Below are positions 11,057 to 19,256 of a DNA stretch of 64,000 bases, piece after piece. Source of the DNA: Pseudomonas sp. B21-056 (lineage in GTDB: Bacteria > Pseudomonadota > Gammaproteobacteria > Pseudomonadales > Pseudomonadaceae); the NCBI RefSeq assembly GCF_026016325.1, contig NZ_CP087203.1, positions 310,001-374,000 of the forward strand, in the 5' to 3' direction. The translations under genes and the position numbers were made by a program. The notes beneath the pieces were generated by a model. The model had not been told where the DNA came from and did no database searches. It saw nothing but the letters and a program-made list of their open reading frames with translations. Numbering within the stretch: the first letter of the stretch is position 1; every line of letters starts with the position of its first letter.

Positions 11057-11533
11057 TTAGTCGCGATAGTAGCGGTGATGCTTGCGATGCCCGTAGGCAT
11101 GGCCACGACCCGGATGACCGTCACGGTAGTAGCGACGGTCACCACGGCGACCCTCATAGCGACGATCGTCGTCATCGTCCTTGCCCATGTAGTTACCCAG
11201 TGCGCCGCCGGCGCCACCGCCCGCTGCTGCACCGATCAGGCTGCCGGTGCTGCCGCCCACGCTACGGCCGACCACGTTACCACCGGCTGCGCCCAGCGCG
11301 CCGCCGATCGCCGCTTCGCCGCGGCTGTGCTTGTCTGCACCGACGGCGCTACCGCCCGCGCCGCCCAGGGCCGCACCGATGGTCGAACCGGTATTGCCGC
11401 CCAGGGACTGGCCGACAACCGAACCCAAAACCCCGCCCAATGCGCCGCCGACGCCTGCTTCGGCGGTGCCGCCGGCAGACGCGACGCCACTGATCAGGCC
11501 AAGGGACAACAAGAGAATGGAGGAGAACTTCAT
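11057..11533 (-). CDS. Exported glycine-zipper protein
   Basis: 158 residues with a clear signal peptide (MKFSSILLLSLGLISGVASA). The mature part is a run of GxxxG-type glycine zippers (AGVGGALGGVLGSVVGQSLG, repeated with variations to about residue 115), then an acidic patch (KDDDDD) and a basic, Tyr/His/Arg-rich tail. Such glycine-zipper proteins insert in or line the envelope, but this one has no assigned role. Similar genes are common in Pseudomonas. Preceded by a ribosome site (gaggctcctct). Confidence 0.8.
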   Translation of the reverse strand: MKFSSILLLSLGLISGVASAGGTAEAGVGGALGGVLGSVVGQSLGGNTGSTIGAALGGAGGSAVGADKHSRGEAAIGGALGAAGGNVVGRSVGGSTGSLIGAAAGGGAGGALGNYMGKDDDDDRRYEGRRGDRRYYRDGHPGRGHAYGHRKHHRYYRD

Positions 11534-11650
11534 AGAGGAGCCTCAAAGGGATGACGGCGCGATCCTGAGGCTGGCTTCGCTTGGTGACAATCGAAATCCG
11601 ACGAGTAACACGACTTGTGCACAATTCTCTAAGTTATTGTTTTCTGGCCG

Positions 11651-11722
11651 GAACTTAACGTAATTCCGCCGGTCTTTAGCTACTTCGGACAGGCCGTTTT
11701 CTATGGAAAACGGCCTTTTTTG
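11651..11722 (+). promoter_or_regulatory. Candidate plus-strand short transcript: GAACTT-N16-TC promoter-like element plus intrinsic terminator
   Basis: A stem-loop with arms aggccgttttc and gaaaacggcct (11691-11719) is followed by T's on the plus strand, although no plus-strand gene lies upstream within this gap. GAACTT at 11651-11656, 16 bases, then TCTTT at 11673 resembles an extracytoplasmic sigma (AlgU/RpoE) promoter. If real, it would make only a very short RNA. Alternatively the hairpin simply blocks read-through. Confidence 0.35.
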
Positions 11723-11738
11723 TGCGCGGGTTAAAAGA

Positions 11739-14087
11739 TCAGGCCGACCTGGCCAGGATCATTCCATTTTCGCTCGCCGCCTCCAGGCGGATTGCCACGA
11801 ACTTCGAGGTTGGCGTGTCGCTGCCGTCGCCAGTGCTTTCCAGCGGTACCAATGGATTCACCTCTGGGTAGTAGGCGGCAGCCTGCCCGGCAGGGATGTC
11901 GAATGCCAGCAGGGTGAAACCCTTGACCCGTCGCTCGCGGCCGTCGTCCCAGAGCGAGACGATATCGGCCTTCTGCCCCGGCTTGAAGCCCAGGCGAATG
12001 ATGTCGGCTTCATTGACGAACAGCACGTCACGCTGGCCTTTGACACCACGATAACGGTCGTTGAGGCCATAGATGGTGGTGTTGTACTGGTCGTGGGAGC
12101 GCATGGACTGCATGATCAGGTCCGGCAACTGGCCGGTGGCGCGGGTACGTTCATGCACCAGGTCAGCCGGTAAGCGGTTGGGCTTGAAGTTGGCGCGCCC
12201 CGACGGGGTACTCCAACGACGTGCGCTGGCGCTGTTGCCCAGATAGAAGCCGCCAGGGTTGTGCAGTTTCTCGTTAAAGTCCTTGAAACCGGGAATGGTG
12301 TCGGCGATCAGGTCGCGGATGCGGCTGTAGTCGGCCACCAGCCAGTTCCAGTCCACCGGACGGTCACCGAGGGTGGCGGCAGCCATGCCAGCGATGATCC
12401 AGGGCTCGGAACGCATCTGGTTCGACAGTGGCTCCAGTTGCCCCTTGGAGGCGTGGACCATGCTGAAAGAGTCTTCCACGGTGACCGCTTGCGAGCCGGC
12501 GGTTTGCCGGTCGATGTCGGTGCGACCCAGGCATGGCAGGATCAACGCTTGCTTCCCATGGGCCAGATGGCTGCGGTTGAGTTTGGTGCTGATCTGTACG
12601 GTCAGGTCGCAGTTGCCCAGGGCCTGGAAAGTCCGGTGGCTGTCCGGGGTGGCCTGGGCGAAGTTGCCGCCCAGACCGATAAACACTTTCGCCCGGCCAT
12701 CGGCCATGGCGTGGATCGCCTCGACCACGTTGTGGCCATCCTCCCGTGGCACCTTGAACTGGAAGCGTCGCTCCAATGTGTCGAGAAACGCAGCCGGTGG
12801 GCGCTCGTTGATCCCCATGGTCCGGTCGCCCTGCACGTTGCTGTGGCCCCGAACCGGGCACAGGCCTGCGCCCGGCCGGCCGATGTTGCCGCGCAGCATC
12901 ATCAGGTTGGCGATTTCCTGGATGGTCGCCACCGAGTGACGATGTTGGGTGATGCCCATCGCCCAGCACATGATCACATTCTTGCTGTTGGCGTACATGC
13001 GCGCCGCTTGCTCGATCTCCACCAGGGCCAGGCCCGACTGCTCGACGATCTGCTCCCACGGGGTGTCGTCGACCACGGCCAGGTATTCCAGCACGTTGGC
13101 GCTGTGCTCGTTGAGGAAGGCGTGATCGAACACGGCGGGAGCGCCGCAGGCTTGGGCTTCACGTTCCCATTGCAACAGGAACTTCGCCATGCCGCGCAAG
13201 ATGGCCATGTCGCCGCCCAGGGCTGGGCGGAAAAAAGCGGTATTGGTGGGTTTGTTGCCGTTGGTGAGCATCTCGAACGGGTTCTGCGGATGCTGGAAGC
13301 GCTCCAGGCCACGCTCCTTGAGTGGATTGATGCACACCACCTGAGCACCGCGCTTCACTGCTTCGCGCAATGGCTCAAGCATCCGTGGATGGTTGGTACC
13401 CGGGTTCTGGCCCCAGACGAAAATCGCGTCGGAATGCTCGAAATCGTCGAACGTCACCGTGCCCTTGCCCACGCCGACACTCTGGGACAGCGCCACACCG
13501 CTGGCTTCGTGGCACATGTTCGAGCAGTCAGGAAAGTTATTGGTACCGTAAGCGCGCACGAACAATTGGTACAGGTACGCCGCTTCATTGCTGGCCCGGC
13601 CGGAGGTGTAGAACTCGGCCTGGTTCGGGCTGGACAGCCCTTGCAGGTGCTTGCCGATAAGGGCAAACGCCGCCTCCCAGCTAATGGGTTTGTAGCGATC
13701 GGTTTCGGCGTCGTAGCTCATCGGCTCGGTCAGGCGGCCCTGGTATTCGAGCCAGTAGTCGCTCTGCTCCAGCAGTGAAGTAACGCTGTGCCGGGCGAAA
13801 AATGCACCATCGACACGGCGTTTGGTCGCTTCCCAGTTCACCGCCTTGGCGCCGTTTTCGCAGAACTTGACCATGCCGCTTTCCGGCGAGTCGCCCCAGG
13901 CACAGCCCGGGCAGTCGAAGCCACCGTTCTGGTTGGTCTTGAGCATCATGCGGATGTTCTTCAGCGCGTTATCGCTGGTCAGCCAGGCCTGGGCAACGCT
14001 GATCAGCGCCCCCCAACCACCGGCCGGGCCCTTGTAGGGCTTATAGCGCGGTACGGGTTTCTGGTCGGCTAGTTGATGCTTGCTCAC
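11739..14087 (-). CDS. FdhF/YdeP-family molybdopterin oxidoreductase, alpha subunit
   Basis: 782-residue molybdenum (bis-MGD) oxidoreductase related to formate dehydrogenases and E. coli YdeP (759). The N-terminal FDCPGCAWGD provides the few cysteines characteristic of the YdeP group in place of a full four-Cys ferredoxin-type motif. Molybdopterin-binding stretches such as TSGRASNEAAYLYQLF, VWGQNPGTNHPRM and RGNIGRPGAGLCPVRGHSNV are clear. The start is a GTG (VSKHQLADQKPV) whose last bases overlap the fdhD stop as GTGA, so the two are translationally coupled. The natural substrate is unproven; the coupling with FdhD implies that its cofactor needs sulfuration. Confidence 0.87.
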   Translation of the reverse strand: MSKHQLADQKPVPRYKPYKGPAGGWGALISVAQAWLTSDNALKNIRMMLKTNQNGGFDCPGCAWGDSPESGMVKFCENGAKAVNWEATKRRVDGAFFARHSVTSLLEQSDYWLEYQGRLTEPMSYDAETDRYKPISWEAAFALIGKHLQGLSSPNQAEFYTSGRASNEAAYLYQLFVRAYGTNNFPDCSNMCHEASGVALSQSVGVGKGTVTFDDFEHSDAIFVWGQNPGTNHPRMLEPLREAVKRGAQVVCINPLKERGLERFQHPQNPFEMLTNGNKPTNTAFFRPALGGDMAILRGMAKFLLQWEREAQACGAPAVFDHAFLNEHSANVLEYLAVVDDTPWEQIVEQSGLALVEIEQAARMYANSKNVIMCWAMGITQHRHSVATIQEIANLMMLRGNIGRPGAGLCPVRGHSNVQGDRTMGINERPPAAFLDTLERRFQFKVPREDGHNVVEAIHAMADGRAKVFIGLGGNFAQATPDSHRTFQALGNCDLTVQISTKLNRSHLAHGKQALILPCLGRTDIDRQTAGSQAVTVEDSFSMVHASKGQLEPLSNQMRSEPWIIAGMAAATLGDRPVDWNWLVADYSRIRDLIADTIPGFKDFNEKLHNPGGFYLGNSASARRWSTPSGRANFKPNRLPADLVHERTRATGQLPDLIMQSMRSHDQYNTTIYGLNDRYRGVKGQRDVLFVNEADIIRLGFKPGQKADIVSLWDDGRERRVKGFTLLAFDIPAGQAAAYYPEVNPLVPLESTGDGSDTPTSKFVAIRLEAASENGMILARSA

Positions 14088-14923
14088 GCGTGTTTCTCCA
14101 TCGCAGGGCTGTAGACCCGCGGCGCACTCTTCTGCGGCAGGTGGATAAGATTGAGGTTGTGTTTGCGGGCCCATTGCACGGCAAGGCCGGTAGGAGACGA
14201 CAGGCTCACCAGGGTCTGGATGCCGGCCCGCAACACTTTCTGGATCAGTTCGAGGCTGCAACGGCTGGTGACGATCGCCACGCCATCGACCATCGAAATC
14301 TGTTGCCGGACCAAGGCACCGATCAGTTTGTCGAGGGCGTTGTGTCGGCCGATGTCTTCGCGGCCCAGCAGCAATTCGCCTTGGCCATTCATGAACAGCG
14401 CCGCGTGGACCGCGCCGCAGTGCTGGCCCAGGGGTTGGAACTGGCCGATGCGCTGGCGCAGGCCATCGAGCCATTGCGCCGGTGGCAGCGCTGCGCCGGG
14501 CAGCACTTTCAGGTCCGGCAGCGCTTGTTCCACGGCTTCCACGCCGCAGAGCCCGCAGCCACTGGTACCGGCCAGTTGCCGGCGCTGTTGCTTGAGGTTC
14601 CAGAAGGCGCGGTTGGCGATGGTCACCTGGGCGTACTGTGCGGAGCCGGTGCCGCTCAGTTGCAGGTCATAGATGTCCGACGGCTCGGTGATGATGCCGC
14701 TGCCGAGGCTGAAGCCGACGATGAAATCCTCAAGATCGGTGGGGGTGACCAGCATGACGGCCTGACTGATGCCGTTATAGGCGATCGCCAACGCCACCTC
14801 CTCGGCCAGCGCGGTGCTGTCCGTTTGGGAATGGTCCGGATTGCTGTAGTGATAGCTCTGGCTGGCACTGGGCGCTGGCGTTTGCGCGGCGGGCACCGGA
14901 CAGGCCGGAGGCTTGGCTTTCAT
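14084..14923 (-). CDS. fdhD: Formate dehydrogenase accessory sulfurtransferase FdhD
   Basis: Transfers sulfur from the cysteine desulfurase IscS to the molybdenum cofactor before its insertion into formate dehydrogenase. The 279-residue protein contains the essential CGLCG loop (about residue 120) and the conserved VLLVTP-type and GREDIGRHNALDKLIG regions. The gene is immediately upstream of the YdeP-type oxidoreductase with a 4-base overlap, arguing that this enzyme is its client. It is preceded on the same strand by a LysR regulator gene with a 92-base gap. Confidence 0.92.
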   Translation of the reverse strand: MKAKPPACPVPAAQTPAPSASQSYHYSNPDHSQTDSTALAEEVALAIAYNGISQAVMLVTPTDLEDFIVGFSLGSGIITEPSDIYDLQLSGTGSAQYAQVTIANRAFWNLKQQRRQLAGTSGCGLCGVEAVEQALPDLKVLPGAALPPAQWLDGLRQRIGQFQPLGQHCGAVHAALFMNGQGELLLGREDIGRHNALDKLIGALVRQQISMVDGVAIVTSRCSLELIQKVLRAGIQTLVSLSSPTGLAVQWARKHNLNLIHLPQKSAPRVYSPAMEKHA

Positions 14924-15015
14924 GGCATCACCGACGATTTGAATAGTGACAAGACTAAATGCGGCAATCTGCCACGTCTAATCGCTATTACCGATCTATC
15001 AATAGATGACGTCGA

Positions 15016-15903
15016 TCAAGATGTTGCTGTTGATTTCTGATAGAGGGCGAAACAGGCCTCTGCCAACGCCGAGCGCGGGGCACCGCGGCGCATGATGAGC
15101 CCCAGCGGGACCAGGGTTTGCGCATCGACGATGGGTTGCATGCGCAGGTCTTCGGTCAGGACATCCAGGCCGCTGTTCAGCGGCATCACCGCACAACACA
15201 GTCCACCGTGTACGGCTTGCAGGAGTTGGTGCACCGCGTCGGTTTGCAATACCGGACGGGGCGCGAGGCTGCGGCTGTGGAAGTTGTGATCGATGGACTG
15301 GCGAAAATGCATGCCGCTGGTGAGCATGCCCAGGGGTAACTCGATCAGCGCCTGCCAGGTCAGTGGCTGTTCACCGAAAAAGAAAAAGCGCTGGTCATAG
15401 AGCAGGCCCATGCGGGTTGGACTGAACGGCAAGGATTCGAAGCGCTCGTTGTCCAGGCGCTCGAGATAGGAAACGCCCAGGTCAATGCGATTGTTTGCCA
15501 GTTGTTCGAGGATCTGTTCGGAGCTCAGGGATGACAGTTCGAAATGCAGGTCAGGGTGCTCGGCGTGCAGGCGCTGCATCATCGACAATGGATCGAAGTC
15601 GGACAGGGGCACCACGCCCAGGCGCAGGGTACCGACCAGATTGCCACGGCAGGCCGCCGCTTCGGCCAGCAGGCCGTCATAAGCCGCCAGCACCGTGCGC
15701 GCCCACGCCAGTACCCGCTCCCCTGGCGCGGTGAAGCCCTCGAAGCGCTGGCCGCGATTGACCAGCGGCAGATCCAGTTCCTCTTCAAGGCTGCGCAGGC
15801 GCATCGACAAAGTCGGCTGGGTGATGTGACAGCGTGCGGCGGCTTGGCCGAAGTGGCGGGTTTCGTCCAGCGCGATGAGAAATTTCAGCTGCTTGATGTC
15901 CAT
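15016..15903 (-). CDS. LysR-family transcriptional regulator
   Basis: 295-residue LTTR with an N-terminal winged HTH (KQLKFLIALDETRHFGQAAA then CHITQPTLSMRLRSLEEEL) and a C-terminal inducer-binding domain. The start is placed at MDIKQLKF; a longer frame exists upstream but begins with sequence unlike LysR proteins. It lies upstream of and in the same direction as fdhD and the YdeP-type oxidoreductase, so it is a plausible regulator of those genes, although LTTR targets are more often divergent. Confidence 0.88.
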   Translation of the reverse strand: MDIKQLKFLIALDETRHFGQAAARCHITQPTLSMRLRSLEEELDLPLVNRGQRFEGFTAPGERVLAWARTVLAAYDGLLAEAAACRGNLVGTLRLGVVPLSDFDPLSMMQRLHAEHPDLHFELSSLSSEQILEQLANNRIDLGVSYLERLDNERFESLPFSPTRMGLLYDQRFFFFGEQPLTWQALIELPLGMLTSGMHFRQSIDHNFHSRSLAPRPVLQTDAVHQLLQAVHGGLCCAVMPLNSGLDVLTEDLRMQPIVDAQTLVPLGLIMRRGAPRSALAEACFALYQKSTATS

Positions 15904-16040
15904 CTTCGCTCCAGGGCGCGGGAAGATTCGGATTCTAGCGCTTGCGCGTGGCGCGGTCATTGGTCGGCCGGCAACGAGGTCCGTCTCGTTCGGGTCTAGG
16001 CTGTTACGTTCTGGACATTCAAACCCAGGGAGAGAATACG

Positions 16041-16490
16041 ATGAGCCTTTTCAGTTTTTTGAAAGATGCCGGTGAGAAAATCCTTGATGCGTTGACACCC
16101 GACAAGGCGCAGGCCAATGGCGAAGCGCTGACCCGGCACGTGCAGGACGCGCTGACAGGCATTGATACTTCGAAGATCCAGGTGAAGGTCGAGGGCGAAA
16201 AAGTCGTAGCCACGGGTGAAGCCGCGAGTCAGGAAGAGAAGGAAAAGATCCTGTTGGCGTTGGGTAATGTGGCGGGTATCAGTGGTGTCGATGACCAGAT
16301 CACGGTGACCGGCCCGGTCGCGAAGGAGTCCAGGTTCGTTACGGTGGAAAAAGGCGACACCTTGAGTGCGATTTCCAAGCGTGTCTATGACGATGCGAAC
16401 AAGTACCAGAAAATCTTCGATGCCAATAAGCCGATGCTCAAGCACCCGGACAAGATCTATCCGGGGCAGGTGCTGCGCATTCCCGAGTAA
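16041..16490 (+). CDS. kbp: BON and LysM domain protein, potassium-binding protein Kbp (YgaU) family
   Basis: 149 residues: an N-terminal short helix region, a BON domain (about residues 25-90, VQDALTGIDTSKIQVKVEGE...) and a C-terminal LysM domain (about 97-148, VTVEKGDTLSAISKRVYDDA ... PGQVLRIPE). This is the architecture and length of E. coli Kbp/YgaU, a cytoplasmic K+ sensor. There is no signal peptide. Ribosome site gggagag. It stands alone between a divergent LysR gene and a REP element. Confidence 0.9.
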   Translation: MSLFSFLKDAGEKILDALTPDKAQANGEALTRHVQDALTGIDTSKIQVKVEGEKVVATGEAASQEEKEKILLALGNVAGISGVDDQITVTGPVAKESRFVTVEKGDTLSAISKRVYDDANKYQKIFDANKPMLKHPDKIYPGQVLRIPE

Positions 16491-16504
16491 ACCTCAAGAC
16501 CGCA

Positions 16505-16581
16505 TTGTCCCCATCGCGAGCAGGCTCGCTCCCACAGGCCCAGTATCCTTGTGGGAGCGAGCCTGCTCGCGATGGGGACAA
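16505..16581. repeat. Paired REP element (GTGGGAGCGAGCCTGCTCGCGAT family)
   Basis: Two perfect 32-base inverted arms (16505-16536 and 16550-16581) separated by 13 bases. Each arm is itself a REP palindrome with the core gcgagcaggctcgc. The same family occurs as pairs at 31799-31885 and 62822-62910 and as a single copy at 47911-47935. It lies between convergent genes. Confidence 0.9.
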
Positions 16582-16587
16582 CGCTGT

Positions 16588-17250
16588 TCAAAGCCCTGCA
16601 ATCAGATCCCGATAGTCCCCGAGCGCCTCGAACTCCCCCGTATCCTTCGGCCCCTTGCGACTGTCCGGCTCGCTGACGGCCAGCAGGTGCGCCACGCCGA
16701 AATCCCGGGCACTGCGCAGTACCGGCAAGGTGTCGTCGATGAACAGGCTGCGGGCCGGGTCGAAGTTCAGGTCGGTTTTCAGCGCGTCCCAGAATTGCGG
16801 GTTTTCCTTGGGGAAACCGTAGTCGTGGGAACTGATCAGGCGCTCGAAATAGGGCGCGAGCTCAATACGCTCCAGCTTCAGGGACAGCGAGTCGCGGTGG
16901 GCATTGGTGATCATCACCACGCGTTTGCCGGCTCGCTGGATCGCCGCCAGGAAGGTATCGGCATCCGGGCGCAAGGCGATCAGGTGCGCGGTTTCCAGTT
17001 TCAGTTCGCGCACCGGCAGCTTCAGCTCGGTGCTCCAGAAGTCCAGGCAATACCATTGCAACTGACCGGCGTTGCGTTCGAACAGCGGTTGCAGCTCCAT
17101 TTCGGCCATGGCCCGGCTTACGCCATGCAGTTCGGCATAGCGCTGGGGCAGGTGTTCCATCCAGAAATGGTTGTCGTAATGCAGGTCCAGCAAGGTGCCG
17201 TCCATGTCCAGCAGCACCGTGTCGATCTCGTGCCAGGGCAGCAAGGCCAT
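16588..17250 (-). CDS. yrfG: HAD-superfamily GMP/IMP nucleotidase
   Basis: 220-residue HAD phosphatase. Motif I is DMDGTLLDLHYDN with the nucleophile and acid/base aspartates; motif II is VMITNAH; motif III/IV is FPKENPQFW and LFIDDTLPVL. Length and sequence agree with YrfG, which dephosphorylates purine 5'-monophosphates. The start at MALLPWHEID is chosen over a longer frame because only this matches the family. It diverges from nudE with about 90 bases between them. Confidence 0.88.
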   Translation of the reverse strand: MALLPWHEIDTVLLDMDGTLLDLHYDNHFWMEHLPQRYAELHGVSRAMAEMELQPLFERNAGQLQWYCLDFWSTELKLPVRELKLETAHLIALRPDADTFLAAIQRAGKRVVMITNAHRDSLSLKLERIELAPYFERLISSHDYGFPKENPQFWDALKTDLNFDPARSLFIDDTLPVLRSARDFGVAHLLAVSEPDSRKGPKDTGEFEALGDYRDLIAGL

Positions 17251-17338
17251 AAAACTTCTCCAGCGGTAATCGGATATCCGCCATAAACAATCAGGATAGG
17301 CCGGGTATAGTAGCCTGCTATCGCCCAGGGAGCCGTTT

Positions 17339-17905
17339 ATGCGCCAGAAGCCCACCATACTCGATCGACGGATCGTCGCCACCAGCCGCCTGTTTTGCGT
17401 GGAGGAACTGAAACTGCGTTTTTCCAATGGTGTGGAGCGCACCTATGAGCGTTTGGCGGGCAAGAGCACCGGTTACGGTGCGGTGATGATCGTGGCGATG
17501 CTCGATGCCGACCATGCTGTGTTGGTGGAAGAGTATTGCGGCGGTACCGACGCTTACGAGCTGTCATTGCCCAAGGGCCTGGTCGAGCCGGGTGAGGATG
17601 TACTGGCGGCGGCCGAGCGGGAGCTCAAGGAGGAAGCCGGTTTTGGTGCGCGTCAATTGGAGCACCTGACCGAGCTGTCGTTGTCTCCCGGCTACATGAG
17701 CCAGAAAATCCAGGTGGTGCTGGCGACGGACCTGTACGAGGAACGGCTGGAAGGCGACGAGCCTGAGCCGATGCGCGTGGACAAGGTCAACCTGCGCGAA
17801 TTGTCCTCCCTGGCGCAAAACCCACAATTCACCGAGGGCCGCGCCTTGGCGGCGTTGTACCTGGCCCGTGACCTGCTGACCCTGCGCGGAGCGTTCCTGG
17901 CATGA
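17339..17905 (+). CDS. nudE: ADP compounds hydrolase NudE (Nudix)
   Basis: 188-residue Nudix hydrolase acting on ADP-ribose, Ap3A and NADH-like compounds. The Nudix box is complete: G(LVEPG)ED...AAERELKEEAGFG around residues 80-102. The next gene, cysQ, starts in the ATGA overlap of the nudE stop, so both are translated from one message. Pairing of nudE with cysQ is conserved in Pseudomonas and suggests joint disposal of adenine nucleotide derivatives. Confidence 0.93.
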   Translation: MRQKPTILDRRIVATSRLFCVEELKLRFSNGVERTYERLAGKSTGYGAVMIVAMLDADHAVLVEEYCGGTDAYELSLPKGLVEPGEDVLAAAERELKEEAGFGARQLEHLTELSLSPGYMSQKIQVVLATDLYEERLEGDEPEPMRVDKVNLRELSSLAQNPQFTEGRALAALYLARDLLTLRGAFLA

Positions 17906-18729
17906 ATTACCCTCATTCCCTGATGGCCCCGGTGGTCGAACTGGCACTCAAGGCCGGCGAGGCGATCCTGCCTTTCTGGCGGGCCAATGTGCAGGTTGTC
18001 CACAAAGCTGACGAGTCGCCGGTCACCGCCGCCGACATGGCTGCCCACGATGTCATTGTGGCCGGGCTGACGGCCCTGGCCCCGGAGATCCCGATCCTCT
18101 CCGAAGAGGACGCCAATATTGCCCGGGATGTGCGCGCCGGCTGGCAACGCTGGTGGCTGGTCGATCCGTTGGATGGGACCAAGGAGTTCATTTCCGGCAG
18201 CGAGGAGTTCACCGTCAACATTGCGCTGGTCGAGCAGGGCCGCGTGGTGTTTGGCGTGGTATCGATGCCCACCAATGGTCGCTTCTACGTCGGCGGCGCG
18301 GGGCTGGGCGCCTGGCGGGGTGACAAGGGCGCCGAGCCTGTGCCAGTAAGCGTGCGTAACGTGCGGGCGCCGGGCGAAGCATTCACCGTGGTCGCCAGTC
18401 GTCGTCATACCAGCCCGGAGCAGGAACGCCTCTTGAGCGGCTTGAGCCAGAGCCTTGGGGAGTTGCAGCTCACCAACATCGGCAGTTCATTGAAGTTCTG
18501 TCTTTTGGCCGAAGGCGCGGCGGATTGCTATCCACGGCTGGCGCCGACGTCCCAGTGGGACACCGCTGCGGCCCAGGGTGTGCTGGAAGGCGCGGGCGGT
18601 GAGGTGTTGGATTTGAGCGGCGAGCGGTTCTGTTATCCGCCGCGGGAGTCGCTGCTGAATGCGTCGTTCCTGGCGCTGCCGGCGAAGGCGGCGTGGCGTG
18701 AGAAACTGCTGGAGCTCGCTCGTTCCTGA
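17902..18729 (+). CDS. cysQ: 3'(2'),5'-bisphosphate nucleotidase CysQ
   Basis: Dephosphorylates PAP (3'-phosphoadenosine 5'-phosphate), the by-product of sulfate assimilation, to AMP. The 275-residue protein has the lithium-sensitive inositol-phosphatase metal motifs: SEEDAN, then WLVDPLDGTKEF, and the C-terminal PTSQWDTAAAQGVLEGAGG. It overlaps nudE by 4 bases. It converges on a thioesterase gene with no clear terminator between. Confidence 0.94.
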   Translation: MNYPHSLMAPVVELALKAGEAILPFWRANVQVVHKADESPVTAADMAAHDVIVAGLTALAPEIPILSEEDANIARDVRAGWQRWWLVDPLDGTKEFISGSEEFTVNIALVEQGRVVFGVVSMPTNGRFYVGGAGLGAWRGDKGAEPVPVSVRNVRAPGEAFTVVASRRHTSPEQERLLSGLSQSLGELQLTNIGSSLKFCLLAEGAADCYPRLAPTSQWDTAAAQGVLEGAGGEVLDLSGERFCYPPRESLLNASFLALPAKAAWREKLLELARS

Positions 18730-18763
18730 GTCATCTATGCTTTGTTTGTTTGTGACAGCCCTG

Positions 18764-19219
18764 TCAGCGGTGCAACACGTACTGCCCCTCGAACCGCACC
18801 GCTGCGTCTTCGCTGCCCTCATTCACCACTCGCGTCTGCAGGGTCAACCGCGCCCGTCCATAACGCTGATAGGTGGCCAGGAAACGCTTCCAGACCTTCT
18901 CCTCTGGCGCGTCGCAAAGGACCGCCGCGTCGCGGGTGACCGGCAACGGATAGCTGATCTGCCCTTCCTGGATCACGATATGTCCGTCTTCAATGCCTTC
19001 GTCGCGCAGGGCCAGGTGCAGCCAACCCCAGCCGCCGAGCACGGCGCCGCAATACAGGCTGCCGCCGAACATGGTGCTCTTGTGGTTGACGTTGGCCTCC
19101 AGCGGCAGGAACAGGCGCAGTTGTCGGGCCTGCCAATCGAGCACCTTGAGACCCATGTCCCGGGTCAACGGAATGTCGTGGTGCAGGATCGATTCCAGGT
19201 AACGGCTGTCGCGGTTCAT
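18764..19219 (-). CDS. Thioesterase-like hotdog protein (YiiD C-terminal type)
   Basis: 151-residue single-domain hotdog protein. The conserved part is VNHKSTMFGGSLYCGAVLGG with the catalytic-loop Asn/His region, typical of the putative thioesterase domain found at the C-terminus of E. coli YiiD. No acetyltransferase half is present. The dctD gene ends only 37 bases upstream of the presumed start on the same strand, so it may be read through from dctBD. Substrate unknown. Confidence 0.8.
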   Translation of the reverse strand: MNRDSRYLESILHHDIPLTRDMGLKVLDWQARQLRLFLPLEANVNHKSTMFGGSLYCGAVLGGWGWLHLALRDEGIEDGHIVIQEGQISYPLPVTRDAAVLCDAPEEKVWKRFLATYQRYGRARLTLQTRVVNEGSEDAAVRFEGQYVLHR

Positions 19220-19256
19220 TGCCGGGCCTCTTGCTTGAAGGGAAGACTACGATAAC

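Noticed and set aside
12261..13778. 505-residue plus-strand frame opposite the YdeP-type gene
   Set aside because: Composition typical of antisense shadow; the opposite strand carries clear molybdoenzyme motifs.
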